A DNA stretch of 60,318 nucleotides from an uncultured Bacteroidales bacterium (GCA_903903985.1 CAIVAT010000173.1:1-60318), one strand, 5' to 3'; counted from the first letter of the stretch, positions 41,783-49,765 are shown. Made by a program: numbers and translations. The notes: generated by a model not told the origin, from the sequence alone.

Positions 41783-42328
41783 TCAGGCAATGTAATGCCA
41801 GCCATGATCCCGGAAGCTGATCCTGTCGATGACTTCGGAAGTTGAGAATGTTTTTGCAGGAAGCACCAGGTCAGCTTGATGCAGGGTGGTTGCTTTGTGC
41901 AGCGGAAGATCTCCGGTTGACCGGCCGATAAAGACCAGCAGGCCCGGTTTGACCAGATTTCCGAGCGCTCCCGATTCACAAATCACCGGATAATTATGCG
42001 GATTGCCTTCTTTGAGAAACATATCGAACCCCAAGGGAAGATGTTCGTCATCCGTTTCCAAGAAGAATGACCGCAAGGCACCGGCTTCAAGGAATTGCCC
42101 GCTGTTTTTATGGTGTGGCGCCAGATCCTCGAAGATGCGCATCCCGGTTAAGGTCGCAAACAATCTTGCATTTCCGAGGGAATCATGAATATGGGGTGAA
42201 ATTTTAAGGGCGATCAGTGGGAACGTTACTGAAAATGCGCGGATCAGGGCTGTTGCCAGGTATGTCTTGCCAACCTTTTTCCCGGAGCCGGAGATGATGA
42301 TGAAATGAGGGCAGGCTTTTCCGGGCAT
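41783..42328 (-). CDS. MobB-like P-loop protein
   Basis: 181 aa with a Walker A-like P-loop near the start (SGSGKKVGKT, about 13-22) and the overall length of the MobB/molybdopterin-guanine dinucleotide family. MobB binds GTP and assists addition of GMP to molybdopterin, forming the bis-MGD cofactor that the nearby PsrA-like enzyme needs. It is the third gene of the ModE-TSUP-MobB minus-strand operon, with a 14-bp gap. The sequence beyond the P-loop is divergent, so a general P-loop NTPase of other purpose is possible; context makes the molybdenum role the best guess. Confidence 0.6.
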   Translation of the reverse strand: MPGKACPHFIIISGSGKKVGKTYLATALIRAFSVTFPLIALKISPHIHDSLGNARLFATLTGMRIFEDLAPHHKNSGQFLEAGALRSFFLETDDEHLPLGFDMFLKEGNPHNYPVICESGALGNLVKPGLLVFIGRSTGDLPLHKATTLHQADLVLPAKTFSTSEVIDRISFRDHGWHYIA

Positions 42329-42342
42329 AAAACATTAAACCT

Positions 42343-43074
42343 TCAGGGAATGAGCAGTTTAAAACAAGCAAATAGCAGCACGAGGCCAAGAGAGATTTTA
42401 AAGTACTTGACCGGTAGAAACTTCATGGCAGTTGTCGACCCGAGAAGACCGCCCCCGACGACCACAAAGATCCAGTAAATGAAGTGCGGGGGCAACAGGA
42501 TGCCGCTGAACCGCAGTCCGATCAGTCCTGCCAGGGAGTTGCACAGGATGAACAGGGAGGAATATACGCCCGTCTCTTTCACCTGCGTCCACTTCATGAG
42601 GATGAATATCGGGCTGAGCAGGATTCCTCCGCCAATCCCGATCATGCCCGACAATAATCCAAGAATTGATCCGATGATGGCCGATACCAGGATCCCGGGA
42701 GGAGGTTTTGTTTCATATGCCCGGGATGGACGGTACAACAACCGCAGCAGAGCCAGCATCAATAAAATGCCAAGGATGAGTTTATAGGTTCCCGGGTTGA
42801 TGTGGATCAGTGCGCCGATGAAAGCGGTGGGGATGGCGGGAACCAGGAACGGAAGAAAGAGACGCCACCGGATTTTATAACCCTTGTGAAAACTAAAAAA
42901 AGCGATGGAGGCAACAAAAAGATTCATTATCAGTGCTGAGCTCCTGAAGTAAACCGTACTGACCGCAAAAATGGACATTACCGCCATGTACCCGCTGGCA
43001 CCCCCATGCCCTACCATGGAATACATGATTGAAACAGCCAGTAAGGAAAAGAAAAACAAAAGTGTCGCCTCCAT
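42343..43074 (-). CDS. TSUP-family (TauE/SafE-like) membrane transporter
   Basis: About 243 aa from ATG 43074, which begins directly at the first membrane helix; ATGs at 43092 and 43095 are alternatives, and the longest frame begins at a TTG. Eight or so hydrophobic segments and the motif GLLSGMIGIGGGILLSPIFI (near the middle) mark the TSUP/TauE/SafE family, which exports or imports sulfite, sulfoacetate, thiosulfate or related sulfur anions. It lies between modE-like and mobB-like genes and divergent from a polysulfide-reductase-type operon, so movement of a sulfur anion released by that enzyme is a plausible role. Direction and substrate cannot be read from sequence. Confidence 0.85.
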   Translation of the reverse strand: MEATLLFFFSLLAVSIMYSMVGHGGASGYMAVMSIFAVSTVYFRSSALIMNLFVASIAFFSFHKGYKIRWRLFLPFLVPAIPTAFIGALIHINPGTYKLILGILLMLALLRLLYRPSRAYETKPPPGILVSAIIGSILGLLSGMIGIGGGILLSPIFILMKWTQVKETGVYSSLFILCNSLAGLIGLRFSGILLPPHFIYWIFVVVGGGLLGSTTAMKFLPVKYFKISLGLVLLFACFKLLIP

Positions 43075-43130
43075 GCAGATATCGTTATTCATCATGAGGA
43101 ATAACGCAGCTAAATTAAACAAAAATCCGA

Positions 43131-43469
43131 TTAAAATGCACCAGTTTGCTTTGTCAGAAATATCACAAACTCATGTGATAGTTTTTGGTATTTTAACACA
43201 AATTGTCGACCCGTTTCTGTCAACGTTGCACAGCCACCGCCCTTACCGCCCTGGCGGAATTCGACCACGGGAGCTGGGGCAAGGTTGTTCATTGCACGAA
43301 TCGCATAGTATGCTTTGCGGTATGACAACCCCATGGAACTGGCGGCTTTCCTGAGAGAACCAAATACTTCGATTTTTTCCAGCAGTTCAATTCTTCCGGA
43401 TCCAAGGAAATTCATGCCGTCAATTTCGATCCAGAGCCTGCCGGCAACCACCATTTTTTTCTTAACCAT
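43131..43469 (-). CDS. ModE-like molybdenum-responsive regulator (DNA-binding domain only)
   Basis: 112 aa from ATG 43469. The longer frame's start at 43493 would coincide with a -7 box and is rejected. The sequence GSLRKAASSMGLSYRKAYYAIRAMN is the ModE/LysR-type winged helix-turn-helix (seen here as two shorter parts, GSLRKAASSMG and LSYRKAYYAI), and the RQGGKGGGCATLT loop with TETGRQFV is the ModE wing signature. The protein ends after this domain, so it lacks the C-terminal molybdate-binding Mop domains. It is divergent from the PsrA-like operon, which it may control, probably through another molybdate signal or as a repressor without ligand. It is the first gene of ModE-TSUP-MobB. Confidence 0.82.
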   Translation of the reverse strand: MVKKKMVVAGRLWIEIDGMNFLGSGRIELLEKIEVFGSLRKAASSMGLSYRKAYYAIRAMNNLAPAPVVEFRQGGKGGGCATLTETGRQFVLKYQKLSHEFVIFLTKQTGAF

Positions 43470-43492
43470 TGAAAAAGGGGTTAATATTTTCA

Positions 43493-43500
43493 CAAAACTA
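43493..43500 (-). promoter_or_regulatory. Possible -7 box of the modE-like gene
   Basis: On the minus strand this reads TAGTTTTG, an exact TAnnTTTG match 24 bp before the ATG at 43469. A TTG -33 box at the proper spacing is not evident. The 43494-43634 spacer between the divergent operons otherwise shows no obvious ModE palindrome. Confidence 0.4.
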
Positions 43501-43634
43501 AGAAATATTTTTTATGCACTTTTGTCATATTGATGAAATTAGATAATTGTATTTGAAAACAGGCAGCAAGGGAGTGAGGCAGCGAAATAAATCCGCTTGT
43601 CCGCTTTTTAAGAAAATAGCATAAACCCAGATCA

Positions 43635-45881
43635 ATGAACCGACGAAACTTTATCCGTATCTCAACGCTAGGCGCCGGGGGTGCGATGTTTGGCAGCATC
43701 GGTTTCGGAAGTGGCAGGGAACCATCCCTGATCGACCGGCTTACAGGCAATGTGCATCCGGAAGAGTCAAAGTACATCCGGACACCGACCTATTGTGAGA
43801 TCTGTTTTTGGAAATGTGCCGGGTGGGTATATAAAAACGACCAGGGTGAAATCTGGAAGATCATCGGCAATGAAAATGACCCGCACTGCAATGGCCGGTT
43901 GTGCCCCCGCGGAACCGGTGGGGTAGGCATGTATTACGATCAGGACCGCCTGAAAACCCCACTTATCCGCACAGGTCGCAAGGGCAAACAGGAGTTTAAA
44001 CGTGCCAGCTGGGACGAAGCGCTTGATTTTGTTGCAAAAAAACTCGATTTCATCGGGAAAAAATATGGGCCCGAAACGGTAGCCCTGATTACCCATGGTT
44101 CCGGGGGCAAACTGCTTACCACCCTGATGAAAGCGTATGGATCCGACTCCATCGCAGGTCCGTCGTACGCACAGTGCAAGGGCCCACGGGAAGTCGCCTT
44201 CGGACTCACGTTTGGCACAGGGCTTGAATCTCCGGAGCCTACCGATATCCGCGACACCCGTTGCCTTGTGCTCATTGGCAGCCATCTGGGAGAGAATATG
44301 CACAACACCCAGGTACAGGAAATGGCCGATGCCATCGACCGTGGCGCTACCATTATTACCGTGGATCCACGGTACTCGACGGTAGCCAGTAAATCCAAAT
44401 TCTGGCTTCCCATCAAACCGGCTACAGACATTGCCCTGTTGCTGGCCTGGACGAATGTAATCGTCAGCAATGGCTGGTATGACAAGGATTATGTTGAAAA
44501 ATACACTACGGGGTTTGACAAGCTGAAAGAATACATCCGGCCATTTACCCCGGAATGGGCGTATGGCATAACCACCCTCGATCCCAATATGATCCGCGAT
44601 ACCGCAAAAGAGATGGCCAATGCTTCCCCGGCGGTGATCATTCATCCGGGCCGGCATGTCACCTGGTATGGCGACGACACCCAGCGGTCGCGGGCAATCG
44701 CAATCCTGAACGCACTGCTTGGATCATGGGGCCGCCGTGGAGGGTTTTACCTGCCTGAACTAAAAGAGATCCCTGAATATCCGCATCCGCCGTTTCCCCC
44801 GGTGAATAAATCATGGCGCGACATTCTCGGCGGGCAATATCCGTTTGCCGAACTTCCCCTGGCCAATGCCATCGTGGACGGTTCCATTCCCGGAAACCTG
44901 AAGGATTTTCAATACCGCGGCTGGATCGTCAATGGCAGCAACCTGAACATGACCATGCCGGATACACGCAAGACCCTCGAAGCAATTCAGCAACTCGAAC
45001 TGCTCGTTGTCATTGATACCATGCCGATGGAAATCACCGGGTGGGCCGATGTGATCCTGCCCGAATGCACTTACCTTGAAAGGTATGATGTGCTGCGGAA
45101 CGATCATAACCGCGAACCCGTGATCGCCCTGCGTATGCCGGCAACCGAACCAAAGTATGATACCAGGCCCGACTGGTGGATTGTAAAGGAACTTGCATCC
45201 AAAATGGGCCTGGGCAGGTACTTTGACTGGAAATCGTTTGAAGGATTCCTGGATTACAAACTGAAGCGGATGGGTTCATCCCTGGAGGAGATGAAAAAAA
45301 TCGGGGTAAAAAAATATGAGCGGACGTCCGGCGACCTCTATTTTTCAGCAGACAATCCACCTGTATTTGACACGCCATCCGGGAAGATCGAACTTTATTC
45401 AAGTCAACTGGAACAGGCCGGTTTTGATCCCTTCCCAAGGTTCACTCCCCATGAAGAACCACCTGAAGGATTTTACCGCTTAAATTACGGAAGGACGCAA
45501 TCCCACACTTTCAGCCGTACTTCAAATAACCCGAATTTGTCTGCCATCATGCCGGAAAATTTAGTGTGGGTCAACCCAAAAGTTGCCGCCAACTGGCAGC
45601 TGAAGGAGGGGCAGGAGGTCTGGCTGAAAAACCAGGATGGCTCAACCACCAGCTTCCCGGCAAAGGTGAGGATAACTGAGCGGATACGCTGGGATTCGGT
45701 TTACATCGTGCATGGGTTTGGCCATACAAATCCATTGCTCACAAGAGCATATGGGAAAGGGGTGAGCGATGCTGCACTCATCACCAAGATATTGATAGAT
45801 CCGGTGATGGGAGCCACCGGAATGAGGGGAAATTTTGTTACATTTTTAACTGAAAATCCGGATAAGGAGGTGAAGGCATGA
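43635..45881 (+). CDS. Polysulfide/thiosulfate reductase-type molybdopterin catalytic subunit (PsrA/PhsA-like)
   Basis: 748-aa catalytic subunit of the DMSO-reductase superfamily. It begins with a twin-arginine signal (RRNFIRIS, residues 3-10). A [4Fe-4S]-binding motif follows: C54-x2-C57-x3-C61-x28-C90. C181 (in YAQCKGPRE) sits where the molybdenum ligand cysteine is found in PsrA/PhsA proteins, and later motifs (GRTQSHTFSRTSNNPN) fit bis-MGD binding. It should reduce or oxidise polysulfide, thiosulfate or a similar sulfur compound at the outside face of the cytoplasmic membrane. Arsenate or tetrathionate reductases are alternatives; the sulfur-handling neighbours favour sulfur. It overlaps the FeS subunit gene by 4 bases. 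Confidence 0.88.
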   Translation: MNRRNFIRISTLGAGGAMFGSIGFGSGREPSLIDRLTGNVHPEESKYIRTPTYCEICFWKCAGWVYKNDQGEIWKIIGNENDPHCNGRLCPRGTGGVGMYYDQDRLKTPLIRTGRKGKQEFKRASWDEALDFVAKKLDFIGKKYGPETVALITHGSGGKLLTTLMKAYGSDSIAGPSYAQCKGPREVAFGLTFGTGLESPEPTDIRDTRCLVLIGSHLGENMHNTQVQEMADAIDRGATIITVDPRYSTVASKSKFWLPIKPATDIALLLAWTNVIVSNGWYDKDYVEKYTTGFDKLKEYIRPFTPEWAYGITTLDPNMIRDTAKEMANASPAVIIHPGRHVTWYGDDTQRSRAIAILNALLGSWGRRGGFYLPELKEIPEYPHPPFPPVNKSWRDILGGQYPFAELPLANAIVDGSIPGNLKDFQYRGWIVNGSNLNMTMPDTRKTLEAIQQLELLVVIDTMPMEITGWADVILPECTYLERYDVLRNDHNREPVIALRMPATEPKYDTRPDWWIVKELASKMGLGRYFDWKSFEGFLDYKLKRMGSSLEEMKKIGVKKYERTSGDLYFSADNPPVFDTPSGKIELYSSQLEQAGFDPFPRFTPHEEPPEGFYRLNYGRTQSHTFSRTSNNPNLSAIMPENLVWVNPKVAANWQLKEGQEVWLKNQDGSTTSFPAKVRITERIRWDSVYIVHGFGHTNPLLTRAYGKGVSDAALITKILIDPVMGATGMRGNFVTFLTENPDKEVKA

Positions 45882-46411
45882 GATTCGCAATGGCCATTGA
45901 TACCAGAAAATGTGTCGGCTGCAGCGATTGTGTCGTTGCCTGCCAAACAGAGAATGCAGTGCCCATCGGTTATTGCCGCGACTGGATTGTGGAGGTGAAC
46001 GACGGAACCTATCCGCAACTTGTAATGGAGATCCGTTCCGAACGATGCAACCACTGTTCCAACTCCCCATGTGTGCGCTGTTGCCCGACCGGGGCAAGCC
46101 ATTATGATTACGGGGGAATCGTATTGGTAACTCCGCATAAATGCATCGGATGCGGGGCCTGTATCGCTTCGTGCCCTTATGATGCAAGGTACCCCCATCC
46201 AAAAGGATATGTTGACAAGTGTACTTTCTGCGTTCACCGTGTTAAAGAGGGGCTTCCCCCGGCATGTGTTGCCGTTTGTCCTACCAAATGCCTGTACTTC
46301 GGCGATACCGACGATCCACGCAGTGAAATATCGCTGGTGCTGAAAAAGCGGAAATATAAAAGGCTGATCCCGGAAGCCGGTACCAACCCCAACCTTTACT
46401 TTTTAATCTGA
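45878..46411 (+). CDS. 4Fe-4S electron-transfer subunit (PsrB/PhsB-like)
   Basis: 177 aa, with sixteen cysteines arranged as four [4Fe-4S] cluster motifs (CVGCSDCVVAC, CNHCSNSPCVRCC, CIGCGACIASC, CTFCVHRV ... CVAVCPTKC). This is the ferredoxin-like subunit that carries electrons between the NrfD membrane subunit and the molybdenum subunit. It has no signal peptide and would ride with the catalytic subunit through the Tat system. The gene overlaps the PsrA-like gene by ATGA, and the next gene starts 5 bp later, so all three form one complex. Confidence 0.92.
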   Translation: MRFAMAIDTRKCVGCSDCVVACQTENAVPIGYCRDWIVEVNDGTYPQLVMEIRSERCNHCSNSPCVRCCPTGASHYDYGGIVLVTPHKCIGCGACIASCPYDARYPHPKGYVDKCTFCVHRVKEGLPPACVAVCPTKCLYFGDTDDPRSEISLVLKKRKYKRLIPEAGTNPNLYFLI

Positions 46412-46416
46412 GCGCC

Positions 46417-47358
46417 ATGAGAGAAGAGTTAATCATCAGCGGTCGCATGAATCCCATGGTGGATCCTACCCTGAACATCTGGCACTGGCAGATTCCGTTG
46501 TATCTCTTTTTAGGAGGGGTTGCGGCCGGCATCCTGTTTTTTGCATCGCTTTATTACATCATGGGAAGGGAGAAAAAATATCCCGCCGCGATCAAGTGGG
46601 CACCCATGGTGACTCCATTTTTACTCATCCTTGGATTGGCGGCCTTATTTCTTGACCTGAACCATAAAGCATATTTCTGGCAGCTATACCTGGCCATACG
46701 CATTGAATCGCCGATGTCATGGGGCGCTTGGGCCCTGATGGTCATCACCCCTTTGTCCATTGCCTGGTCGGCAAGCTGGCTTAAGGAGCTGTTTCCCGGA
46801 TGGCATTGGAAATATACCTTCCTGGAAGAATTGGAGACATGGTTTATCAAATATCGTCTCATCTTCGCCTGGATCATGCTGTTTTACGCAGTTGTCCTGG
46901 GAGTGTATACCGGAATCCTGTTGTCGGCATTCAATGCCAGGCCCCTTTGGAATACAAGTATTCTCGGACCTCTATTTCTTGCATCAAGTCTCTCTACCGG
47001 GGCGGCAGTGATCATGCTCATGGCCAAAAGTCATCTGGAACGGAACATTTTCAGTCGCATCGACCTGATCATGATCGGGATCGAACTGTTCCTGATCGTT
47101 CACATGTTCATGGGGTTTCAGGCCAGTACACAGGTTCAGATTGATGCGGCGAATATGTTCCTGGGAGGGCCGTATACAGAAGTTTTCTGGATTTTCGTGG
47201 TCCTGATTGGCATGCTTCTTCCCGCGTTTCTTGAAGTCCTTGAACTGCTGGGATATAAAATTCCGATCGCCATTACCTCGACCCTTGTGTTGACGGGCGG
47301 GTTTTTCCTCAGGTTTATCATTGTATATGCCGGACAGGCGAGCAGGTACCTGTACTGA
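46417..47358 (+). CDS. NrfD/PsrC-like membrane anchor subunit
   Basis: 313 aa with about eight or nine membrane helices. The N-terminal motif HWQIPLYLFLGGVAAG is the hallmark of the NrfD/PsrC family. The subunit anchors the complex and exchanges electrons with menaquinone, possibly translocating protons. Acidic and histidine residues within the helices (for example DLNHKAYFWQLYL, near residue 71) are candidates for quinone or proton handling. It completes a PsrABC-like operon and is followed by two YeeE-family genes. Confidence 0.9.
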   Translation: MREELIISGRMNPMVDPTLNIWHWQIPLYLFLGGVAAGILFFASLYYIMGREKKYPAAIKWAPMVTPFLLILGLAALFLDLNHKAYFWQLYLAIRIESPMSWGAWALMVITPLSIAWSASWLKELFPGWHWKYTFLEELETWFIKYRLIFAWIMLFYAVVLGVYTGILLSAFNARPLWNTSILGPLFLASSLSTGAAVIMLMAKSHLERNIFSRIDLIMIGIELFLIVHMFMGFQASTQVQIDAANMFLGGPYTEVFWIFVVLIGMLLPAFLEVLELLGYKIPIAITSTLVLTGGFFLRFIIVYAGQASRYLY

Positions 47359-47407
47359 AATGAATATCGGCTATTGAATATTGAACAATGAATTTTGTAC
47401 TAAAAAA

Positions 47408-47941
47408 ATGGAGAAAATGAATCAACCGAAGAAGTCCAGGTACTTGAATCCCTACATCGGAGGGGTTTTGCTTGGTTTGGTATTGCTTGCGGCAAACTTT
47501 ATTTCCGGACGCGGACTGGGGGCGAGCGGTGCAATAAAAAGTGTCGTGGTGGCAACGACCCAAACCGTTGCCCCAAAATATGCAGCACGTACGAAATACT
47601 TCCAGGAGTATCATGAGGAACATTCCGGACCGCCCCTGAAAAACTGGCTTGTCTTTCAGATGCTGGGCGTGATTGTGGGAGGTTTTGCCTCCGGCGCATT
47701 TGCCGGCCGATTGAAATTTAAAGTGGAACACAGCCCTGAAATCACTTCGCGGCGACGGCTGGTCTTTGCATTGCTCGGGGGAATTTTCTTCGGAGTGGGT
47801 TCTCAACTCGGACGAGGTTGTACCAGCGGATCAGCGCTCAGCGGGATCGCGGTCATCTCATTTGGCGGGATCATCACCATGATGGCCATCTTTGGAGGGG
47901 CGTATGCACTGGCGTGGTTTTTCAGGAAAAACTGGATTTGA
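47408..47941 (+). CDS. YeeE/YedE-family half-transporter 1
   Basis: 177 aa from ATG 47408; the longer frame begins at a TTG nine codons earlier. Four or so hydrophobic segments, with the conserved cysteine motif GSQLGRGCTSGSALSG. YeeE/YedE proteins import thiosulfate or sulfur species through conserved membrane cysteines (known from the roughly 350-aa bacterial YeeE proteins). This protein is about half that size and is followed by a second half. Residues 57-75 (VAPKYAARTKYFQEYHEEH) form a loop between helices. It likely works with the second YeeE and the rhodanese-like protein to move sulfur for the reductase. Confidence 0.85.
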   Translation: MEKMNQPKKSRYLNPYIGGVLLGLVLLAANFISGRGLGASGAIKSVVVATTQTVAPKYAARTKYFQEYHEEHSGPPLKNWLVFQMLGVIVGGFASGAFAGRLKFKVEHSPEITSRRRLVFALLGGIFFGVGSQLGRGCTSGSALSGIAVISFGGIITMMAIFGGAYALAWFFRKNWI

Positions 47942-47957
47942 CCTCACCCCCGAATGA

Positions 47958-47991
47958 CCTCACCCCCCTGAAGGAGAGGGGGAGCATGAGG
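47958..47991. repeat. G/C-rich intergenic hairpin in the sulfur operon
   Basis: CCTCA-CCCCCC ... GGGGG ... TGAGG (outer 47958-47962 with 47987-47991, inner C-run 47963-47968 with G-run 47978-47982). A second ACCTCACCCCC copy precedes it at 47941-47951. It sits in the 93-bp spacer between the two YeeE genes. Confidence 0.6.
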
Positions 47992-48034
47992 GGAGTTCAA
48001 AGTGAAAATTAACAATCATAAATCGTAAATCAAC

Positions 48035-48625
48035 ATGGGTCCATTAGCAGTCAACGATATCATCTCCCCAAACACGAACTTTTTCCTGGCTTTTGTCATC
48101 GGCATCGGGTTTGGTTTTGTGCTTGAGCAAAGCGGTTTTTCATCCAGCCGGAAACTGGCCGGACTCTTTTACGGATACGACATGGTCGTGCTGAAAGTTT
48201 TTTTCACAGGAGGGGTAACAGCCATGCTCGGCCTATTATTTTTCAGCCTTTTCGGTTGGGTTGATCTCAACCTCGTTTACGTAAATCCAACCTTTCTGAC
48301 CTCAGCCATTGTAGGAGGGTTGATCATGGGTGCCGGTTTCATCATGGGCGGCTTTTGCCCCGGGACCAGTTTTTGCGGTGCCGCCATTGGCAAACTCGAT
48401 GCCATGATTTTCATCCTGGGATTGTTCATCGGGGTCTATTTCTTTGCTTTTGGCTACCCTATGTTCGAAACGCTTTACAAATCGGCACCCATGAGTTCAC
48501 CCAAAATTTCAACCATGCTGAACCTGAGCGATGGCGTTTTTGCTTTTATCCTTGTCGTGGTTGCCCTGGGTATGTTTTATCTGGCGGAATGGGTGGAGAA
48601 GAAGTTTCCGAGGGAGGAATATTAA
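48035..48625 (+). CDS. YeeE/YedE-family half-transporter 2
   Basis: 196 aa with about five hydrophobic segments and the paired cysteine motif GGFCPGTSFCGAAIGKLD, the second YeeE signature. Together with the preceding gene it would make up one full-length YeeE-like transporter, the two cysteine motifs corresponding to its two halves. The short spacer before the ATG carries an AAATCGT/AAATCAA iteration, and a G/C-rich hairpin lies between the genes. The likely cargo is thiosulfate or another reduced sulfur species. Confidence 0.85.
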   Translation: MGPLAVNDIISPNTNFFLAFVIGIGFGFVLEQSGFSSSRKLAGLFYGYDMVVLKVFFTGGVTAMLGLLFFSLFGWVDLNLVYVNPTFLTSAIVGGLIMGAGFIMGGFCPGTSFCGAAIGKLDAMIFILGLFIGVYFFAFGYPMFETLYKSAPMSSPKISTMLNLSDGVFAFILVVVALGMFYLAEWVEKKFPREEY

Positions 48626-48641
48626 GACCCCGCCCCCGGCC

Positions 48642-48664
48642 ACTCCCCCGGAAGGGAGGGGAGT
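48642..48664. repeat. G/C-rich intergenic hairpin
   Basis: ACTCCCC (48642-48648) pairs with GGGGAGT (48658-48664) in a perfect 7-bp stem. It lies between the second YeeE gene and the rhodanese-like gene. No T-run follows, so it is more likely a processing or attenuation element or a dispersed repeat than a simple terminator. Confidence 0.6.
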
Positions 48665-48699
48665 AGAGGTTGTTAAAACAGTACTTAACAAAAAGAAAC

Positions 48700-49329
48700 A
48701 TGAAACCGTTACACTATCTCACATTAATCCTGATGATCCTGGCGCTGATCATCGCACTGGTGCCCCAGAATACAACGCGCCCCTATAAACTGACTGCCTT
48801 GCAGATGCTCACTGAAATCCGCGCAGGAACACAATTTGTAAGTCCGGATGAAGTGGCCGATAAAATTGTCAAGAAAGATCCTTCGATCCAGATGATCGAT
48901 GTACGCAATCCCAGGGAATTTGACATGTTCAGCCTCCCGGGGGCAATCAATATTCCGCTCCAGGATATTCTTTCCGAAACAAATTTTGACCTTCTGAACC
49001 AGGGAACCAAGATGAATATTTTTTACTCCAATGGATCTACCGAAGCCAATGAAGCCTGGTTGCTTACCCGGCAGCTCGGATACCAGAACAATTATGTTTT
49101 ACAGGGGGGGCTGAATTACTGGATGGAAACCATCCTGAACCCAATGCCACCGGGGAATGTTATTTCAAATGATGAAATCGCCCGGTATGATTTCCGGAAA
49201 GCCGCATCCATGGCAATGGGAGGTGGGAATATATCGGCCATTGCCCCGTCGGCTGCAGCACCTGCAGGAACACCAAAACCTGGTGTGGTGCCGGTTCAGA
49301 AAAAGAAAAAAGCGTCAGGAGGTTGCTGA
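48700..49329 (+). CDS. Membrane-anchored rhodanese-like protein without active-site Cys, ending in a tail Cys
   Basis: 209 aa from ATG 48700 (the TTG at 48670 is less likely). One N-terminal hydrophobic segment (about 5-22) anchors or exports it. The rhodanese domain (about 40-150) has QMIDVRNPREFDMFSLPGA and the loop FYSNGSTEANEA, where the catalytic cysteine of active rhodaneses (CxxGxR/S-type loop) is replaced by serine. After the domain comes a low-complexity tail rich in Ala, Pro and Lys (PSAAAPAGTPKPGVVPVQ, then KKKKASGGC). The only cysteine in the protein is the last residue. I infer a non-catalytic sulfur-binding fold with a mobile cysteine arm. It is the last gene of the Psr-YeeE operon. 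Confidence 0.85.
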   Translation: MKPLHYLTLILMILALIIALVPQNTTRPYKLTALQMLTEIRAGTQFVSPDEVADKIVKKDPSIQMIDVRNPREFDMFSLPGAINIPLQDILSETNFDLLNQGTKMNIFYSNGSTEANEAWLLTRQLGYQNNYVLQGGLNYWMETILNPMPPGNVISNDEIARYDFRKAASMAMGGGNISAIAPSAAAPAGTPKPGVVPVQKKKKASGGC

Positions 49330-49363
49330 TTGTTTAGGAAAGCGGGCAAAGCAAGCCTTAACC

Positions 49364-49753
49364 TTATTTCAGGCCAGCGATGACGTTTTGCAGGATCCCC
49401 GTTATTTCCGCTGCCAATACCCCAAGTTCCTTATTCGGAATGGCCATCATGGAGGCAAGAGGGTTTACAGCAGAAACCTCTGTCTTTCCGCTCCCCTTGT
49501 CGATTACCAGGACATTGCAGGGAAGCATGGTCCCGATTTTTTCTTCTGCCTGGAGTGCTTTGTAAGCAAAACCGGGATTGCACATTCCAAGGATTTTATA
49601 TTTCTGAATGTCCACGCCCAGTTTCTCATTTAATTTTTGTCGCATATCGATCTCGGTGATCATGCCAAACCCCTTTTCCTTCAGCGCACTGATCGCTTTT
49701 AACTCAGCTTCCTCGAAGCTGCAGCCGAGGATGGTTGTGAAATAATATTCCAT
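49364..49753 (-). CDS. DUF302 family protein
   Basis: 129 aa, matching the DUF302 family in length and in the pattern GFGMITEIDMRQKLNEKLG ... YKILGMCNPGFAYKAL ... NVLVIDKGSGKTEVSAVNP. The family is small and cytoplasmic; its function is not established, but members are common near sulfur and redox genes. Two cysteines are present (C12 in GCSFEE and the one in GMCNPG). It is the first of two minus-strand genes of a cluster (DUF302, OsmC) with a 12-bp gap, converging on the Psr/YeeE/rhodanese operon. Confidence 0.85.
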   Translation of the reverse strand: MEYYFTTILGCSFEEAELKAISALKEKGFGMITEIDMRQKLNEKLGVDIQKYKILGMCNPGFAYKALQAEEKIGTMLPCNVLVIDKGSGKTEVSAVNPLASMMAIPNKELGVLAAEITGILQNVIAGLK

Positions 49754-49765
49754 GATTATTGGTTT

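Noticed and set aside
43767..44657. 296-codon minus-strand frame opposite the molybdopterin subunit gene
   Set aside because: It is a shadow frame; the plus strand encodes the conserved cysteine cluster and bis-MGD motifs.
47408..48625. The two YeeE genes as one frameshifted gene
   Set aside because: Each has its own start, motif and complete hydrophobic segments, and a 93-bp spacer with a hairpin separates them, so two real half-size genes are more likely than one broken gene.
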